Source: UBA11889 sp002313255 (GTDB lineage: Bacteria; Pseudomonadota; Gammaproteobacteria; Pseudomonadales; Azotimanducaceae). Taken from it: DNA of 59,800 bases. The stretch is taken from assembly GCA_913045265.1 (NCBI GenBank), contig CAJWQX010000010.1:1-59800 (forward strand). The letters are read 5' to 3'. The notes beneath the pieces are model-generated. The model did not search any database, was not told where the DNA came from, and saw only the letters and a list, made by a program, of their open reading frames with translations. The position numbers and the translations under genes were made by a program. Below, piece by piece: positions 16,575-26,442 of this stretch (position 1 is its first letter; each line of letters begins with the position of its first letter).

Positions 16575-18088
16575 ACCAAGAACATCCGATAGGCTGAGTT
16601 AGAAGATTCCTCCCAATACCGATATCCGATTCGATCGAGGTATTTACGCAGCGCTCTCCGGTCTTGATCTACCGCCGTAAACCCCACGAGAACGCGACCC
16701 CAGGCCGCACCGTGATTCCGGTAATGGAATAGCGAAATATTCCAATCGACGCCAAACTCTGTCAAGAACGTTCTCAGCGCACCTGGTCTTTCGGGAAATT
16801 CGAAACGGTACAGTAGTTCTCCAACTCCGCTCGATGCTCGACCGCCAACCATATGTCTTACATGGAGCTTGGCCATCTCGTTATCAGTCATATCGTCAAC
16901 ACCGTACCCCCGTTTGTGGAGCATATTGACAACGTGCCTGCGCTCTTCAAGATCGTGAACTTGGACACCAAGAAACACCTGTGCGGTACGTTGATCATTC
17001 GAGCGGTAATTGAATTCTGTAATTGCCCGCTTACCGAGTGTCTGGCACAAACGCCGAAAACTTCCCGGCTTTTCAGGAATGCTTACCCCAAGTAGAGCTT
17101 CCCGACGTTCCCCAAATTCGGCCCGCTCGGAAATGTGCCTAAGGCGGTCAAAGTTGACATTTGACCCGCTAATCACGGCAACGTATCTGCGCTTCGATCC
17201 CTGCGTGTCCTCAACGTAGCGCTTGAGGCCTGCCACCGCGAGCGCGCCCGCTGGTTCCGCGATAGCGCGCGTATCGTCGAAAATGTCTTTGATGGCAGCA
17301 CAGATTTCATCTGTCGTAACAACGATTACTTGATCGACGTGACGACGCGCGACCTGAAACGGCCGCTTGCCGACCTGAGCCACCGATGCTCCATCCGCGA
17401 ACAGATCCATTCCCTCCGTTCGCAATCGAACCCTTCGTCCAGCGATCAACGCTTGATTGAGACAGTCGGATCCACTCGCCTCCACCCCAATAATCTTGAC
17501 TCGCGGTTTCAAATACTTGACATAAGCTGCAATGCCAGCGATTAGTCCGCCCCCGCCCACCGGAACGAAGATCGCGTCAGGATCACCCTTGTGCTGATTC
17601 AAGATTTCAACACCGACCGTACCCTGACCCGCAATGACCGCTGGGTCATCGTATGGCGACACAAGAGTCGCCCCATTTCGTTCTGCGAGCGCGTGTGCGT
17701 GCTGTGCAGCGTCGTCGTATGTATCACCCCGTAATACCACTTCCGCACCTAAACGCTGCACTGCTTCGATTTTTATCACCGGCGCATTGAGTCCCATCAC
17801 GATCGTCGCCTGGATCCCCAATCGCGATGCAGCCAGCGCAACACCCTGCGCGTGATTGCCAGCGGAAGCCGCTAAAACACCTCGCTCTCGCTCATGCTCG
17901 TCAAGTTTAACTATTCGGTTATAGGCACCACGAATCTTAAAAGAATGGATAGGTTGCAAGTCTTCGCGCTTCAACGAAACGTCCGCGTTTAACCTCGTGG
18001 AAAGAAACGGAGCTGCTTCCAATGGCGTTTCGACGGCGACGTCATAAACTTCCGAAGATAGGATTTTCTTTACGTAGGCCTCAAGCAC
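16571..18088 (-). CDS. ilvA: Threonine ammonia-lyase, biosynthetic
   Basis: PLP enzyme deaminating threonine to 2-oxobutanoate, the committed step to isoleucine. The 505 residues form a catalytic domain (about 1-320; PLP Lys in HSFKIRGAYN, glycine loop VPVGGGGLIAG) and two ACT-like regulatory domains at the C-terminus (about 325-505). They include the EFNYRSN and FPERPGALRTFL segments expected of the isoleucine-inhibited form. Length matches the 514-residue E. coli enzyme. Start is GTG 18088; it diverges from rpiA across 48 nt, a conserved ilvA/rpiA pairing. The 3' end overlaps an SDR gene. Confidence 0.95.
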   Translation of the reverse strand: MLEAYVKKILSSEVYDVAVETPLEAAPFLSTRLNADVSLKREDLQPIHSFKIRGAYNRIVKLDEHERERGVLAASAGNHAQGVALAASRLGIQATIVMGLNAPVIKIEAVQRLGAEVVLRGDTYDDAAQHAHALAERNGATLVSPYDDPAVIAGQGTVGVEILNQHKGDPDAIFVPVGGGGLIAGIAAYVKYLKPRVKIIGVEASGSDCLNQALIAGRRVRLRTEGMDLFADGASVAQVGKRPFQVARRHVDQVIVVTTDEICAAIKDIFDDTRAIAEPAGALAVAGLKRYVEDTQGSKRRYVAVISGSNVNFDRLRHISERAEFGERREALLGVSIPEKPGSFRRLCQTLGKRAITEFNYRSNDQRTAQVFLGVQVHDLEERRHVVNMLHKRGYGVDDMTDNEMAKLHVRHMVGGRASSGVGELLYRFEFPERPGALRTFLTEFGVDWNISLFHYRNHGAAWGRVLVGFTAVDQDRRALRKYLDRIGYRYWEESSNSAYRMFLV

Positions 18089-18136
18089 GTCGCGATCTCC
18101 CGGAAATTGATCTTGCCTTCAGGCTACCATGGCTCC

Positions 18137-18802
18137 ATGAAAACGGACGATCTGAAAAAAGCTGCGGCCGAAGCTGCGATTACATACATAGAGCCGAAAC
18201 TGAGACTCGATTCCATCGTCGGGGTAGGAACGGGTTCAACGACCGACCATTTCATTGATGCGCTTGGTTCCATTCGACACAAATTCGATGCCACCGTCTC
18301 TAGTTCCGAAGCCTCAACCTCCAGGCTGGAAGGGCTAGGGGTGCGCGTAATCGATTTAAACAAGGCCCCCGGTGTTTTCATTTACGTCGATGGCGCCGAC
18401 GAAGTCGAGCCGAGCAACGCCGTAATCAAAGGAGGGGGCGGTGCCTTAACTCGCGAGAAGATAATTGCAGCCGCAAGCGATGAGTTTGTCTGCATCGTCG
18501 ACGACACGAAGTGTGTGGACCAATTGGGTTCCTTTCCGCTCCCAGTGGAAGTAGTACCAATGGCTCGAAGCTTTGTCGCACGATCCCTCGTTGAACTCGG
18601 CGGCAATCCAGTCTACCGAAACGGTTTAATCACCGACAACGGTAACTTGATTCTCGATGTCCAGGGACTAAATATCGATGACCCAGACTCTCTAGAGAAG
18701 GCAATCAATAACATTGCAGGCGTAGTCACCAACGGGATTTTCGCGACCAATCGACCCGACACGCTATTTATAGCCTCGGCTGAACGCGTATCTATTCGCT
18801 AA
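18137..18802 (+). CDS. rpiA: Ribose-5-phosphate isomerase A
   Basis: Interconverts ribose 5-phosphate and ribulose 5-phosphate in the non-oxidative pentose-phosphate pathway, connecting with transketolase encoded 3 kb away. The 221-residue protein has VGVGTGSTTDHFIDAL, SSSEAST, DGADEVE, KGGGGALTREKI and FPLPVEVVPMA. ATG 18137 is chosen by alignment with the family (MKTDDLKKAAAEAA); an ATG 10 codons earlier is less likely. Its 3' end overlaps the convergent D-2-hydroxyglutarate dehydrogenase-like gene by 11 nt. Confidence 0.95.
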   Translation: MKTDDLKKAAAEAAITYIEPKLRLDSIVGVGTGSTTDHFIDALGSIRHKFDATVSSSEASTSRLEGLGVRVIDLNKAPGVFIYVDGADEVEPSNAVIKGGGGALTREKIIAAASDEFVCIVDDTKCVDQLGSFPLPVEVVPMARSFVARSLVELGGNPVYRNGLITDNGNLILDVQGLNIDDPDSLEKAINNIAGVVTNGIFATNRPDTLFIASAERVSIR

Positions 18803-20168
18803 ACAATTTTCCCGGATTCATAATCCCACTCGGATCGAATACCTCTTTCAGCTCGCGCATCAGACCAATTTCTGCGTCGCTCCTACTGAACGGCAAAAAA
18901 TCCCGTTTTAGTAATCCCACGCCGTGTTCAGCCGAAATACTCCCGCCACGTTGCTCGATCAGGCTGAAAAGTTCCGGATTGATTCGATGACAGCGCTCGA
19001 AAAATTCGTCGATTGTTAGGGACTCTGGCTTCAAGATATTTAAGTGGAGATTTCCATCACCAATATGGCCATACCAACAAACATCGAGATCAGGGTAGTG
19101 TTTGTTCACGATGCCATCGACATCGGAAAGAAAACCAGGCACTTCCGATATCCGCACTGAGAGATCATTTTTATAGGGCGTGTCGGCGGCAATGCTCTCA
19201 CTGATATTTTCCCGTAATGACCACAACGCTGCTGCCTGTGCATCAGATTGACTTATCACTCCCGTAGTTACCCAACCCCGACCCAGCGCTTCTTCGAATG
19301 CGATCGCAGCCTCTTCGTCCGCATCTGCATCGAACTCAACCAGGGCATAAAAGGCGCACGGTTCTGAAAACGGTCTTGGAATATCGCCCCTTTTTGTTAC
19401 TTTCTGTAGCGCAAGTTCTGAAAAAAATTCAAACGCCGTTAGGACAACGTGCTGTTGGAAGCACTGAAGAAGGTTGAGGATGTCATCAAGCTCGTTGACT
19501 CCAAGCACCATTACTCGTTGTGGTTTTGGGCCGGGTGCTAGACGGATTTCGGCTTCAACGATGAACCCTAGCGTGCCTTCGGAGCCAATAAAGAGATGCC
19601 TAAGATCGTACCCCGTCGCATTTTTAACCAACCCGCGGTTGCAACGAATGATATCGCCCGTACCAGTGACGACAGTAAGCCCTGCTACCCAATCCCGGGT
19701 AAGGCCGTACCGAATGACTTTGATCCCCCCGGCGTTCGTAGCAATATTTCCGCCAATTTGACTCGAACCCGATGAAGCAAAATCAACAGGATAAAAGAGC
19801 CCTCGCTCAAAAGCGTACTCTTGTAGTCTTTGCGTGATCACTCCGGCCTGACAGCCGACGATTCGATCGGTTGGATTAAACGCATGAATCTGATTCATTC
19901 GATCGAACGAAACGATAACTTCGTCGTTTGAAGCAACCGCGCCTCCAGAAAGCCCCGTGCGGCCGCCGGACGGGACCAATTTGAGTGAGTACTCACGAGC
20001 GAGTTTAACTAGCGCGACGAGTTCATCGATACGCTCCGGAAAAACCACGGCTTGCGGCGCGACCTCGAAACTCCGTGTCCAGTCCGTACCCCAATGTATG
20101 AGATCCGCTTGGTCTGTTTTTACCCGACCGCGCGAAAAAATTTCGTTAAGAGCCTCAATGTTTTCCAC
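18792..20168 (-). CDS. FAD-linked oxidase, D-2-hydroxyglutarate dehydrogenase-like
   Basis: A 458-residue flavoprotein of the GlcD/D2HGDH family. The FAD-binding PCMH domain (about 40-220) includes LVPSGGRTGLSGGAV and ASSGSSQIGGNIATNAGG. The C-terminal oxidase cap has WYGHIGDGNLHLN and GGSISAEHGVGLLKR, where the metal-binding His residues lie, and ends FDPSGIMNPGKLF. In related bacteria the enzyme oxidises D-2-hydroxyglutarate made by SerA, and the gene often lies near serA or ilvA/rpiA. D-lactate or glycolate cannot be excluded. Start is GTG 20168. Confidence 0.85.
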   Translation of the reverse strand: MENIEALNEIFSRGRVKTDQADLIHWGTDWTRSFEVAPQAVVFPERIDELVALVKLAREYSLKLVPSGGRTGLSGGAVASNDEVIVSFDRMNQIHAFNPTDRIVGCQAGVITQRLQEYAFERGLFYPVDFASSGSSQIGGNIATNAGGIKVIRYGLTRDWVAGLTVVTGTGDIIRCNRGLVKNATGYDLRHLFIGSEGTLGFIVEAEIRLAPGPKPQRVMVLGVNELDDILNLLQCFQQHVVLTAFEFFSELALQKVTKRGDIPRPFSEPCAFYALVEFDADADEEAAIAFEEALGRGWVTTGVISQSDAQAAALWSLRENISESIAADTPYKNDLSVRISEVPGFLSDVDGIVNKHYPDLDVCWYGHIGDGNLHLNILKPESLTIDEFFERCHRINPELFSLIEQRGGSISAEHGVGLLKRDFLPFSRSDAEIGLMRELKEVFDPSGIMNPGKLFSE

Positions 20169-20274
20169 GAAGAATCCTTATCCGTTCATCGCAGTTGAAG
20201 TATCTCTCGGAAGCCGTCAACAAGTCCTAATTCTCTATCGCGCAATCCGCGTGCCGCGGCATGCCTCAAACGTC

Positions 20275-21432
20275 CTACACGCGCGCCTCCAATACTTCCA
20301 ACGCCGGAAGGCTGAGGCCCCCTAAGAATTCAAGAAAAGCGCCTCCCCCAGTCGATATGTATGAGATTTCGTTTTCAATTTCATATTTTTCGATCGCCGC
20401 TATGGTGTCTCCGCCCCCGGCAATCGAAAAGGCTGACGATTGCGCTATGGCCTCAGCGACGAGCCGAGTACCCTCTCCAAATTGATCGATCTCAAATACC
20501 CCTACCGGTCCGTTCCAAATTACGGTTCCAGCGTTATGAACCAGGTCCGCGATCCGTCTAGCCGATTGAGGACCAATATCACCAATAACGTCATCTTCGC
20601 CAACGCCATCCGCGAGGCAAAGTCGCGCCGTTGCTTTGTCGTTTAATTCCGCCCCCGTCATAACGTCTACGTGTTCCAAAACTACACTTCGGGCAATGAT
20701 TGATTCAGCAACGTCAACGAGTTCGGGCTCCGCGAGGGATCGACCGATCGGCTTTCCCGCTGCCAACAAAAAGGTGTTGGCAATCCCTCCTCCAACCACA
20801 ATCGTATCCGCAATATCAGCGAGACTATGTAACGTATTCAATTTAGTGGACACCTTAGAACCGCCGACGATGGCAACTAAGGGTCGTTGTGGATTTTCTA
20901 GCACACGGGCAAGCACATCGAGCTCCGCAGATAAAAGGGGGCCCGCGCATGCCTCGTCCGCAAACTCCGCAACCGCATGGGTCGATGCATGGGCTCGATG
21001 AGCAGTCGCGAAAGCATCCATTACGAAGATGTCACACAACCGCGCGTATGCCCTTCCTAGATCACGCTCGTTTGACGCTTCGCCCTTTTCAAATCGAACA
21101 TTTTCAATCAGAACGGCGACGCCCGGTTGCACGTCAAGATGCCGGCGCCAATCCGAAATCAAGTCCACTTGAATACCCAGCATCGCACTTAGTTCTTTCG
21201 CAACAGGCCGAAGACTCAACTTGGCATCGAAGGCCTCTTCCTCCGGCCGACCAAGGTGCGACATGATGACGACTGCAGCCTTCTCGCGAATGCAATGCTC
21301 AATCGTTGGTATTGCGGCACGGATACGTGCATTACTAGTCACCGACCCATCCTTAATCGGTACATTAAAATCTTCTCGAATCAGAACCCGTTTGCCTGCC
21401 AGGGGAAAATCGCCGAGGCGTTTATATCTCAC
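20275..21432 (-). CDS. pgk: Phosphoglycerate kinase
   Basis: Glycolytic/gluconeogenic ATP-forming kinase acting on 1,3-bisphosphoglycerate. The 385-residue protein shows VLIREDFNVPIKDG, MSHLGRP, RFEKGE, VGGSKVSTKL, ADTIVVGGGIANTFL, NGPVGVFE and SIAGGGDTIAA. The start is GTG 21432, overlapping the tkt stop by one base (TAGTG), so it is coupled to tkt. In many relatives epd or gap lies between tkt and pgk; here it is missing from this site. Confidence 0.96.
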   Translation of the reverse strand: MRYKRLGDFPLAGKRVLIREDFNVPIKDGSVTSNARIRAAIPTIEHCIREKAAVVIMSHLGRPEEEAFDAKLSLRPVAKELSAMLGIQVDLISDWRRHLDVQPGVAVLIENVRFEKGEASNERDLGRAYARLCDIFVMDAFATAHRAHASTHAVAEFADEACAGPLLSAELDVLARVLENPQRPLVAIVGGSKVSTKLNTLHSLADIADTIVVGGGIANTFLLAAGKPIGRSLAEPELVDVAESIIARSVVLEHVDVMTGAELNDKATARLCLADGVGEDDVIGDIGPQSARRIADLVHNAGTVIWNGPVGVFEIDQFGEGTRLVAEAIAQSSAFSIAGGGDTIAAIEKYEIENEISYISTGGGAFLEFLGGLSLPALEVLEARV

Positions 21433-23420
21433 TAGCCAATCGTCTCACGTGCCGCCCCAACAACCGCCTCGGCGTTAATACCGAGAGCATCCATTGCAAC
21501 GTCGCCAGGTGCCGAAACTCCAAATCGGTCCACGCCTACAATCCGACCATCAAAGCCGACAAAACGATACCAGTAGTCTGGATGCGCGGCTTCAACCGCG
21601 ACGCGCGCCCTATGTTCCGGTGGTAAAACTTGAGCTTGGTACGACACTGACTGCTGCAGGAAGTGATCGACACTAGGCATCGAAACGACTCGACAACCGA
21701 GGCCATCTCCCTCAAGAACACCTGCCGCTTCCATGGCAATCCCAACCTCCGAACCCGTTGCGATGAGAATTACATCTAAAGACTTTGACTCTCGGCGCAA
21801 TATGTATCCACCGCACGCAATGGCGTTGACGGTCGACTCGTCACGAATTTGGGCGCTGGTTTTTTGTCGGGTCAAAATTACCGCCGTCGGCCCTTCCACT
21901 CTGGCGAGCGCCTGCTTCCATGCGATGCAAGTCTCCACCGTGTCACACGGCCGCCAGACCGATAAGTTGGGCGTCATCCGCAAATTACTTAATTGCTCGA
22001 CGGGCTGGTGAGTAGGCCCATCTTCACCCAGACCAACGGAGTCGTGTGTGTAGACAAATATATTGCGTACTTGCATCAACGAAGCAAGTCGTACCGCGTT
22101 TCGTGCATATTCCATAAACACCAAAAACGTTCCCGTAAACGGGATAAAGCCGCCATGCACGGCAATCCCATTCGCAATCGCGGACATACCGAATTCTCGC
22201 ACCCCGTAATTCAGATAACGTCCGCCGTCCACAAGCCATCCGGCACCGTCCCATTTGGTGTTATTTGATCCTGTTAAATCTGCAGAACCTCCAACCAATT
22301 CCGGAAGGTGTGGGCCTATCGCATCCAGACATAGCTTCGACGCTTTCCGAGTTTCCAACGCCTTCGGGTCTTTCTGATTCGCCATAGCCAGCTTATCGAG
22401 AATCAAGGACCAACCCTCCGGCAGGTGCCCCTCCATTCGTCGACTCAATTCGTCAGCTAACGACGCGTGCTCTTTTCGATATCGAGCGAAAAGCCTATTC
22501 CACGTCTCTTCAAACGAATTGCCGCTATCCCGCATATTCCATTCGCGGTACAGATGATCCGGTATTTCGAAGGGTTCGTATTCCCATTGAAGTCTCCGAC
22601 GTGCACCACGGACTTCGTCGCCACCAAGTGGCGAGCCATGTGCTGCCGCCGAACCGCTTTTTCCGGGCGCGCCAAAGCCAATCGTCGTACGACAACAAAT
22701 GAGGGTTGGAGCGCTATTAGAGTCCGTTGCCGACTTGCACGCGGTAATCACAGCATCGGGATCATGTCCATCAACATCACGAATAACGCGCCACCCATAT
22801 GCTTCGAAACGCGCAGGGACATCCTCAGTAAACCAACCGGCGGTATCGCCATCGATCGAAATACCGTTGTTGTCGTATATCGCAACAAGCTTTCCTAACC
22901 CCAAAGTTCCCGCTAATGACGCCGCCTCATGGGAAATACCTTCCATGAGACAGCCGTCACCTACGATCACCCAGGTGCGATGATCAACCACGTCGAAACC
23001 GTCACGATTGTAGTGTCGCGCGAGCATGAGCTCAGCCAACGCCATCCCTACTGCATTGGCGAATCCTTGACCCAAAGGCCCCGTCGTCGTCTCTACGCCT
23101 GGACATTCTCCTCGTTCGGGATGGCCTGCTGTCACTGACCCAAGCTGTCTAAACGCTTTGATGTCGTCTATGGAAACATCGTAACCCGTTAAGTGTAAAA
23201 CGGCGTAAAGCAACATAGATCCGTGTCCATTGGACAGGACGAAGCGGTCTCGATTCCACCAGTTGGGGTTAGCGGGGTTGTATCGAAGCACATCGCGCCA
23301 TAAAACTTCCGCGATGTCTGCCAACCCCATGGGCGCACCAGGGTGGCCAGAATTAGCTTTTTCCACAGCATCCATGGCGAGCGCACGTATTGCATTCGCT
23401 CTTTCAAAACGGGAAGGCAT
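21432..23420 (-). CDS. tkt: Transketolase
   Basis: Thiamine-diphosphate enzyme moving two-carbon units between sugar phosphates, linking glycolysis and the pentose-phosphate pathway. The 662-residue product has NSGHPGAPMGLADIAEVLW, the ThDP motif GDGCLMEG...YDNNGISIDG (about 155-190), the GFIPFTGTFLVFMEYA region and the YTHDSVGLGEDGPTHQPVEQL loop (each given only in part). ATG 23420. It diverges from metK across 150 nt and is followed without gap by pgk. Confidence 0.96.
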   Translation of the reverse strand: MPSRFERANAIRALAMDAVEKANSGHPGAPMGLADIAEVLWRDVLRYNPANPNWWNRDRFVLSNGHGSMLLYAVLHLTGYDVSIDDIKAFRQLGSVTAGHPERGECPGVETTTGPLGQGFANAVGMALAELMLARHYNRDGFDVVDHRTWVIVGDGCLMEGISHEAASLAGTLGLGKLVAIYDNNGISIDGDTAGWFTEDVPARFEAYGWRVIRDVDGHDPDAVITACKSATDSNSAPTLICCRTTIGFGAPGKSGSAAAHGSPLGGDEVRGARRRLQWEYEPFEIPDHLYREWNMRDSGNSFEETWNRLFARYRKEHASLADELSRRMEGHLPEGWSLILDKLAMANQKDPKALETRKASKLCLDAIGPHLPELVGGSADLTGSNNTKWDGAGWLVDGGRYLNYGVREFGMSAIANGIAVHGGFIPFTGTFLVFMEYARNAVRLASLMQVRNIFVYTHDSVGLGEDGPTHQPVEQLSNLRMTPNLSVWRPCDTVETCIAWKQALARVEGPTAVILTRQKTSAQIRDESTVNAIACGGYILRRESKSLDVILIATGSEVGIAMEAAGVLEGDGLGCRVVSMPSVDHFLQQSVSYQAQVLPPEHRARVAVEAAHPDYWYRFVGFDGRIVGVDRFGVSAPGDVAMDALGINAEAVVGAARETIG

Positions 23421-23570
23421 ACTTTCGTCACTTCGTGATGGGCGCCGCTATTGTGGGTGCAATGTAATGGGTCGTCTAGCGTTGAGGGTCATACATGTAA
23501 AATTGACGTAGATCACAAGCGACCGAGGGTAAGCTTTCGTACAATGCAGCTGAAGAAAGAAGGGATGGCG

Positions 23571-24719
23571 ATGGCAAACTTTAGCGTTTTTACTTCCGAA
23601 TCGGTTTCTGAGGGCCACCCCGACAAGATGGCCGATCAAATATCAGACGCCGTTGTGGATGCAATGCTCGAACAAGACAGCGAGTCGCGTGTCGCGTGTG
23701 AAACCTTGATCAAAACGGGCATCGTTGTCGTGGCGGGAGAAACCCGTTCAACAGCAAACATTGACGTCGAGAAAATAGTTCGCAAGGTCATTACAGAGAT
23801 CGGCTACACCGATCTTTCAACGGGCTTCGACCTTGAGTCGTGCGCGATCATGAACGCACTCGGGATGCAATCCACAGACATCGCGATGGGCGTTGACGAA
23901 AGTGACAGTCACGAACAGGGAGCCGGCGACCAAGGGTTAATGTTTGGCTATGCAACGAACGAAACGGACGTGCTGATGCCAGCCCCAATCACATATGCCC
24001 ATCGACTGGTCAAAAAACAAGCTGAAGTTCGTCGCAACTCTCTCGACTTTCTCCGTCCGGACGCCAAAAGTCAGCTCACGTTCCGCTATGAAAACGGTGT
24101 CCCAGTCGCCATTGATGCAGTCGTGCTATCCACACAACACAGTCCTGAAGTGACCCAAAACGACCTCCACGAGGCAGTGATGGAAGAAATCATTAAACCC
24201 ACCTTGCCGGGCAACTGGATGACCCCCGACACCCAGGTTTACATCAATCCCACCGGCCAATTTGTGATTGGCGGGCCACGAGGCGATTGCGGCTTAACCG
24301 GTCGTAAAATTATCGTCGATACGTATGGCGGCATGGCACGGCACGGTGGTGGAGCCTTCTCGGGGAAGGACCCCTCGAAGGTCGATCGCTCGGCGGCCTA
24401 CGCGAGTCGCTACGTCGCCAAAAACATCGTTGCCGCAGGCCTCGCAGCGCGTTGTGAAATTCAAATCAGCTATGCCATTGGCGTTGCTGAACCGACCTCA
24501 ATTAGCGTTGAAACGTTTGGTACCGGGCAGGTCGCCGACGACCGGATTGAACAATTAATTCGCGAACACTTTGACCTTCGTCCTAGCGGGCTTATCGCGA
24601 TGCTCGATCTCAAGCGTCCAATCTACCAAAGCACCGCAGCTTACGGTCACTTCGGGCGCACAGAAAACGACTTCACCTGGGAAAGAACGGACCGCGCGGA
24701 AACGTTAGCAAACGCGTAA
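23571..24719 (+). CDS. metK: S-adenosylmethionine synthase
   Basis: Makes SAM from methionine and ATP. The 382-residue protein (E. coli 384) has SVSEGHPDKMADQISDAV, the GAGDQGLMFGYA loop, FVIGGPRGDCGLTGRKI and GGGAFSGKDPSKVDRSAAY. ATG 23571 is preferred because GAAAGAAGGG ends 7 nt upstream; an ATG at 23565 is too close to that site. The 150-nt upstream region showed me no recognisable SAM riboswitch, though I could not fold it. It heads metK-metF-rsmE and forms a one-carbon/methionine group with metF. Confidence 0.96.
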   Translation: MANFSVFTSESVSEGHPDKMADQISDAVVDAMLEQDSESRVACETLIKTGIVVVAGETRSTANIDVEKIVRKVITEIGYTDLSTGFDLESCAIMNALGMQSTDIAMGVDESDSHEQGAGDQGLMFGYATNETDVLMPAPITYAHRLVKKQAEVRRNSLDFLRPDAKSQLTFRYENGVPVAIDAVVLSTQHSPEVTQNDLHEAVMEEIIKPTLPGNWMTPDTQVYINPTGQFVIGGPRGDCGLTGRKIIVDTYGGMARHGGGAFSGKDPSKVDRSAAYASRYVAKNIVAAGLAARCEIQISYAIGVAEPTSISVETFGTGQVADDRIEQLIREHFDLRPSGLIAMLDLKRPIYQSTAAYGHFGRTENDFTWERTDRAETLANA

Positions 24720-24727
24720 GTCAGCAC

Positions 24728-25561
24728 GTGTCTCAGCCGCAGATCAGTTACGAGTTTTTTCCGCCCCAAACAGAGGCTGGCAGAACAAGATTAATTGAAA
24801 CCGCCGAGGCGCTTGCGGCAACTAATCCCGCTTATTTTTCCGTCACCTATGGTGCAGGTGGTAGCACCCGAACTCGTACTTACCAAACCGTGGTTAAACT
24901 CATGGAGAACGGAATGACCACGGCACCCCATTTGTCCTGGGGCGACGACTCCGAAAGTACTCTCGTGTCATTAATCGAAAAATATCGGGAACTTGGAGTT
25001 ACTCGTATGGTCGCGCTTAGAGGAGATCCCCCCTCGGGGATTGGTTCGACCGCCCGTATTCGTCGAGCACACTCGCTGGTCAAGCTAATCCGCAGGCACT
25101 TCGGCAATACGTTCAACCTTTACGTAGCCGCCTATCCAGAAACACACCCGGATGCGATATCGCCGGAGGACGATATCCGTTTCTTACGCAAGAAAATCGA
25201 ATCAGGCGCCAACGGCTGTATCACCCAGTATTTTTTTAATGCCGACAGTTATTTTTACTTCATCGACCGCTGCCGCTCGCACGGAATCGAAACGCCCATA
25301 GTCCCTGGCATCATGCCGATTACGAATTACGAAGGCTTGGTTAAGTTTTCTGATGGCTGTGGCGCTGACATTCCCCGTTGGATCCGTACCCGCTTAGCAC
25401 ACCTGGCTGACAAACCCGAAGATTTGCTCGCGTTCGGCATCGAAGTCGTCACCAACTTGTGTGAACGCTTGCTGAACGGGGGTGCACCGGGCATCCATTT
25501 CTATACGCTTAATAAGCCGCATGCCAGTGTTCAGATCGCGCGAAATTTAAGTTTGAGTTGA
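24728..25561 (+). CDS. metF: 5,10-methylenetetrahydrofolate reductase
   Basis: Flavoprotein reducing methylene-THF to methyl-THF for methionine synthesis. The 277-residue protein has YEFFPPQTEAG, FSVTYGAGGSTR, VALRGDPP, YPETHPDA, ITQYFF and VPGIMPITNY, and a C-terminal GAPGIHFYTLN, all conserved in MetF. Start GTG 24728 lies 8 nt after metK. Its stop overlaps the rsmE TTG start (TTGA). Together with metK it supplies the activated-methyl cycle. Confidence 0.95.
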   Translation: MSQPQISYEFFPPQTEAGRTRLIETAEALAATNPAYFSVTYGAGGSTRTRTYQTVVKLMENGMTTAPHLSWGDDSESTLVSLIEKYRELGVTRMVALRGDPPSGIGSTARIRRAHSLVKLIRRHFGNTFNLYVAAYPETHPDAISPEDDIRFLRKKIESGANGCITQYFFNADSYFYFIDRCRSHGIETPIVPGIMPITNYEGLVKFSDGCGADIPRWIRTRLAHLADKPEDLLAFGIEVVTNLCERLLNGGAPGIHFYTLNKPHASVQIARNLSLS

Positions 25562-26274
25562 AACGTCTCTACGTTGACCCCAAGAGAATAACGCTGAGCC
25601 CCGGCTTGAGTCTCGCGCTGAGCCCGGAAAGTTCAAGCTACCTTGTGCGCGTTCTGCGTCTGCAGATCGGCAATTCAATACTTTGTTTTGACGGGTTCGG
25701 ACAAGAATACGAAGCACAGATGACGGTTGCGGACTCGCGATCCGCCGTGCTCCAACTTGGGGCCTTGTCTCGTTCTATTCCCACTCCAACCCCTCGATTA
25801 GTTCTGCTAATCGCACTCGTCAAATACCGTATCGAAACCATCGTTCAACAGGCTACTGAACTCGGCGCGACCCATATCAACGTGATCAACGCAGACCGGA
25901 CCCAAACTCGACTACCTAAGCCTGAACGCCTTACCAATGTCATAAGCCACGCAGCCGAACAATGCGGTAGGGTCTGGATACCCGAACTTCGCATTGGCGA
26001 AGATCTCGAATCTGCCGCGAACCGCTGTGATTGTGATCGAAAACTGATCGCAGTACCCGAAACCGAAGCAACCGAATTTTCGACTGATTTAACGAATACT
26101 TGCATTGCCGTCGGACCCGAAGGCGACTGGTCGCCTAATGAACTTCAACTAGCCAGCGAAGCCGGTTTTGAAGCGGTTGGCCTCGGTCCCATCATTCTAC
26201 GCACCGCAACCGCCGCCGCTGTCGCGTTGTCCTCCATACGACAAAGATGGCAATGGGAGGTCCCCCAAGTATGA
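25558..26274 (+). CDS. rsmE: 16S rRNA (uracil1498-N3)-methyltransferase
   Basis: SPOUT-fold methyltransferase for U1498 of 16S rRNA. The 238-residue protein starts MKRLYVDPKRI and contains HYLVRVLRLQIGN-like SSYLVRVLRLQIGN, an EQCGRVWIPEL stretch, and the SAM-binding knot VGPEGDWSPNELQLA followed by LGPIILRTATAAAVALS. It starts at TTG 25558 in a TTGA overlap with metF. In many Gammaproteobacteria rsmE immediately precedes gshB, as here (168-nt gap, in which I see no gene). Confidence 0.93.
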   Translation: MKRLYVDPKRITLSPGLSLALSPESSSYLVRVLRLQIGNSILCFDGFGQEYEAQMTVADSRSAVLQLGALSRSIPTPTPRLVLLIALVKYRIETIVQQATELGATHINVINADRTQTRLPKPERLTNVISHAAEQCGRVWIPELRIGEDLESAANRCDCDRKLIAVPETEATEFSTDLTNTCIAVGPEGDWSPNELQLASEAGFEAVGLGPIILRTATAAAVALSSIRQRWQWEVPQV

Positions 26275-26442
26275 ATTCCGTTGATCGGGTAAAACTGCGG
26301 TGTTCTTTATCCTTTGTTATGCACCACAAGAGTACGGGGACAGGCGCATTCTCATGATCGACTCGCCATTTCCATGTTTTCTATTGCCGCTCGCAGGCGT
26401 TCTGCGTAATTTACGCATCACTAAAACAAACGGCTCGTCGAC

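Noticed and set aside
23421..23570. SAM or SAH riboswitch upstream of metK
   Set aside because: I could not identify any of the known conserved core sequences by eye, and no terminator hairpin precedes the ribosome site. A covariance-model search (Rfam SAM and SAH families) would be decisive.
26275..26442. A small gene in the 168-nt rsmE-gshB gap
   Set aside because: Frames are short and lack ribosome sites; the region looks like an untranslated leader for gshB.
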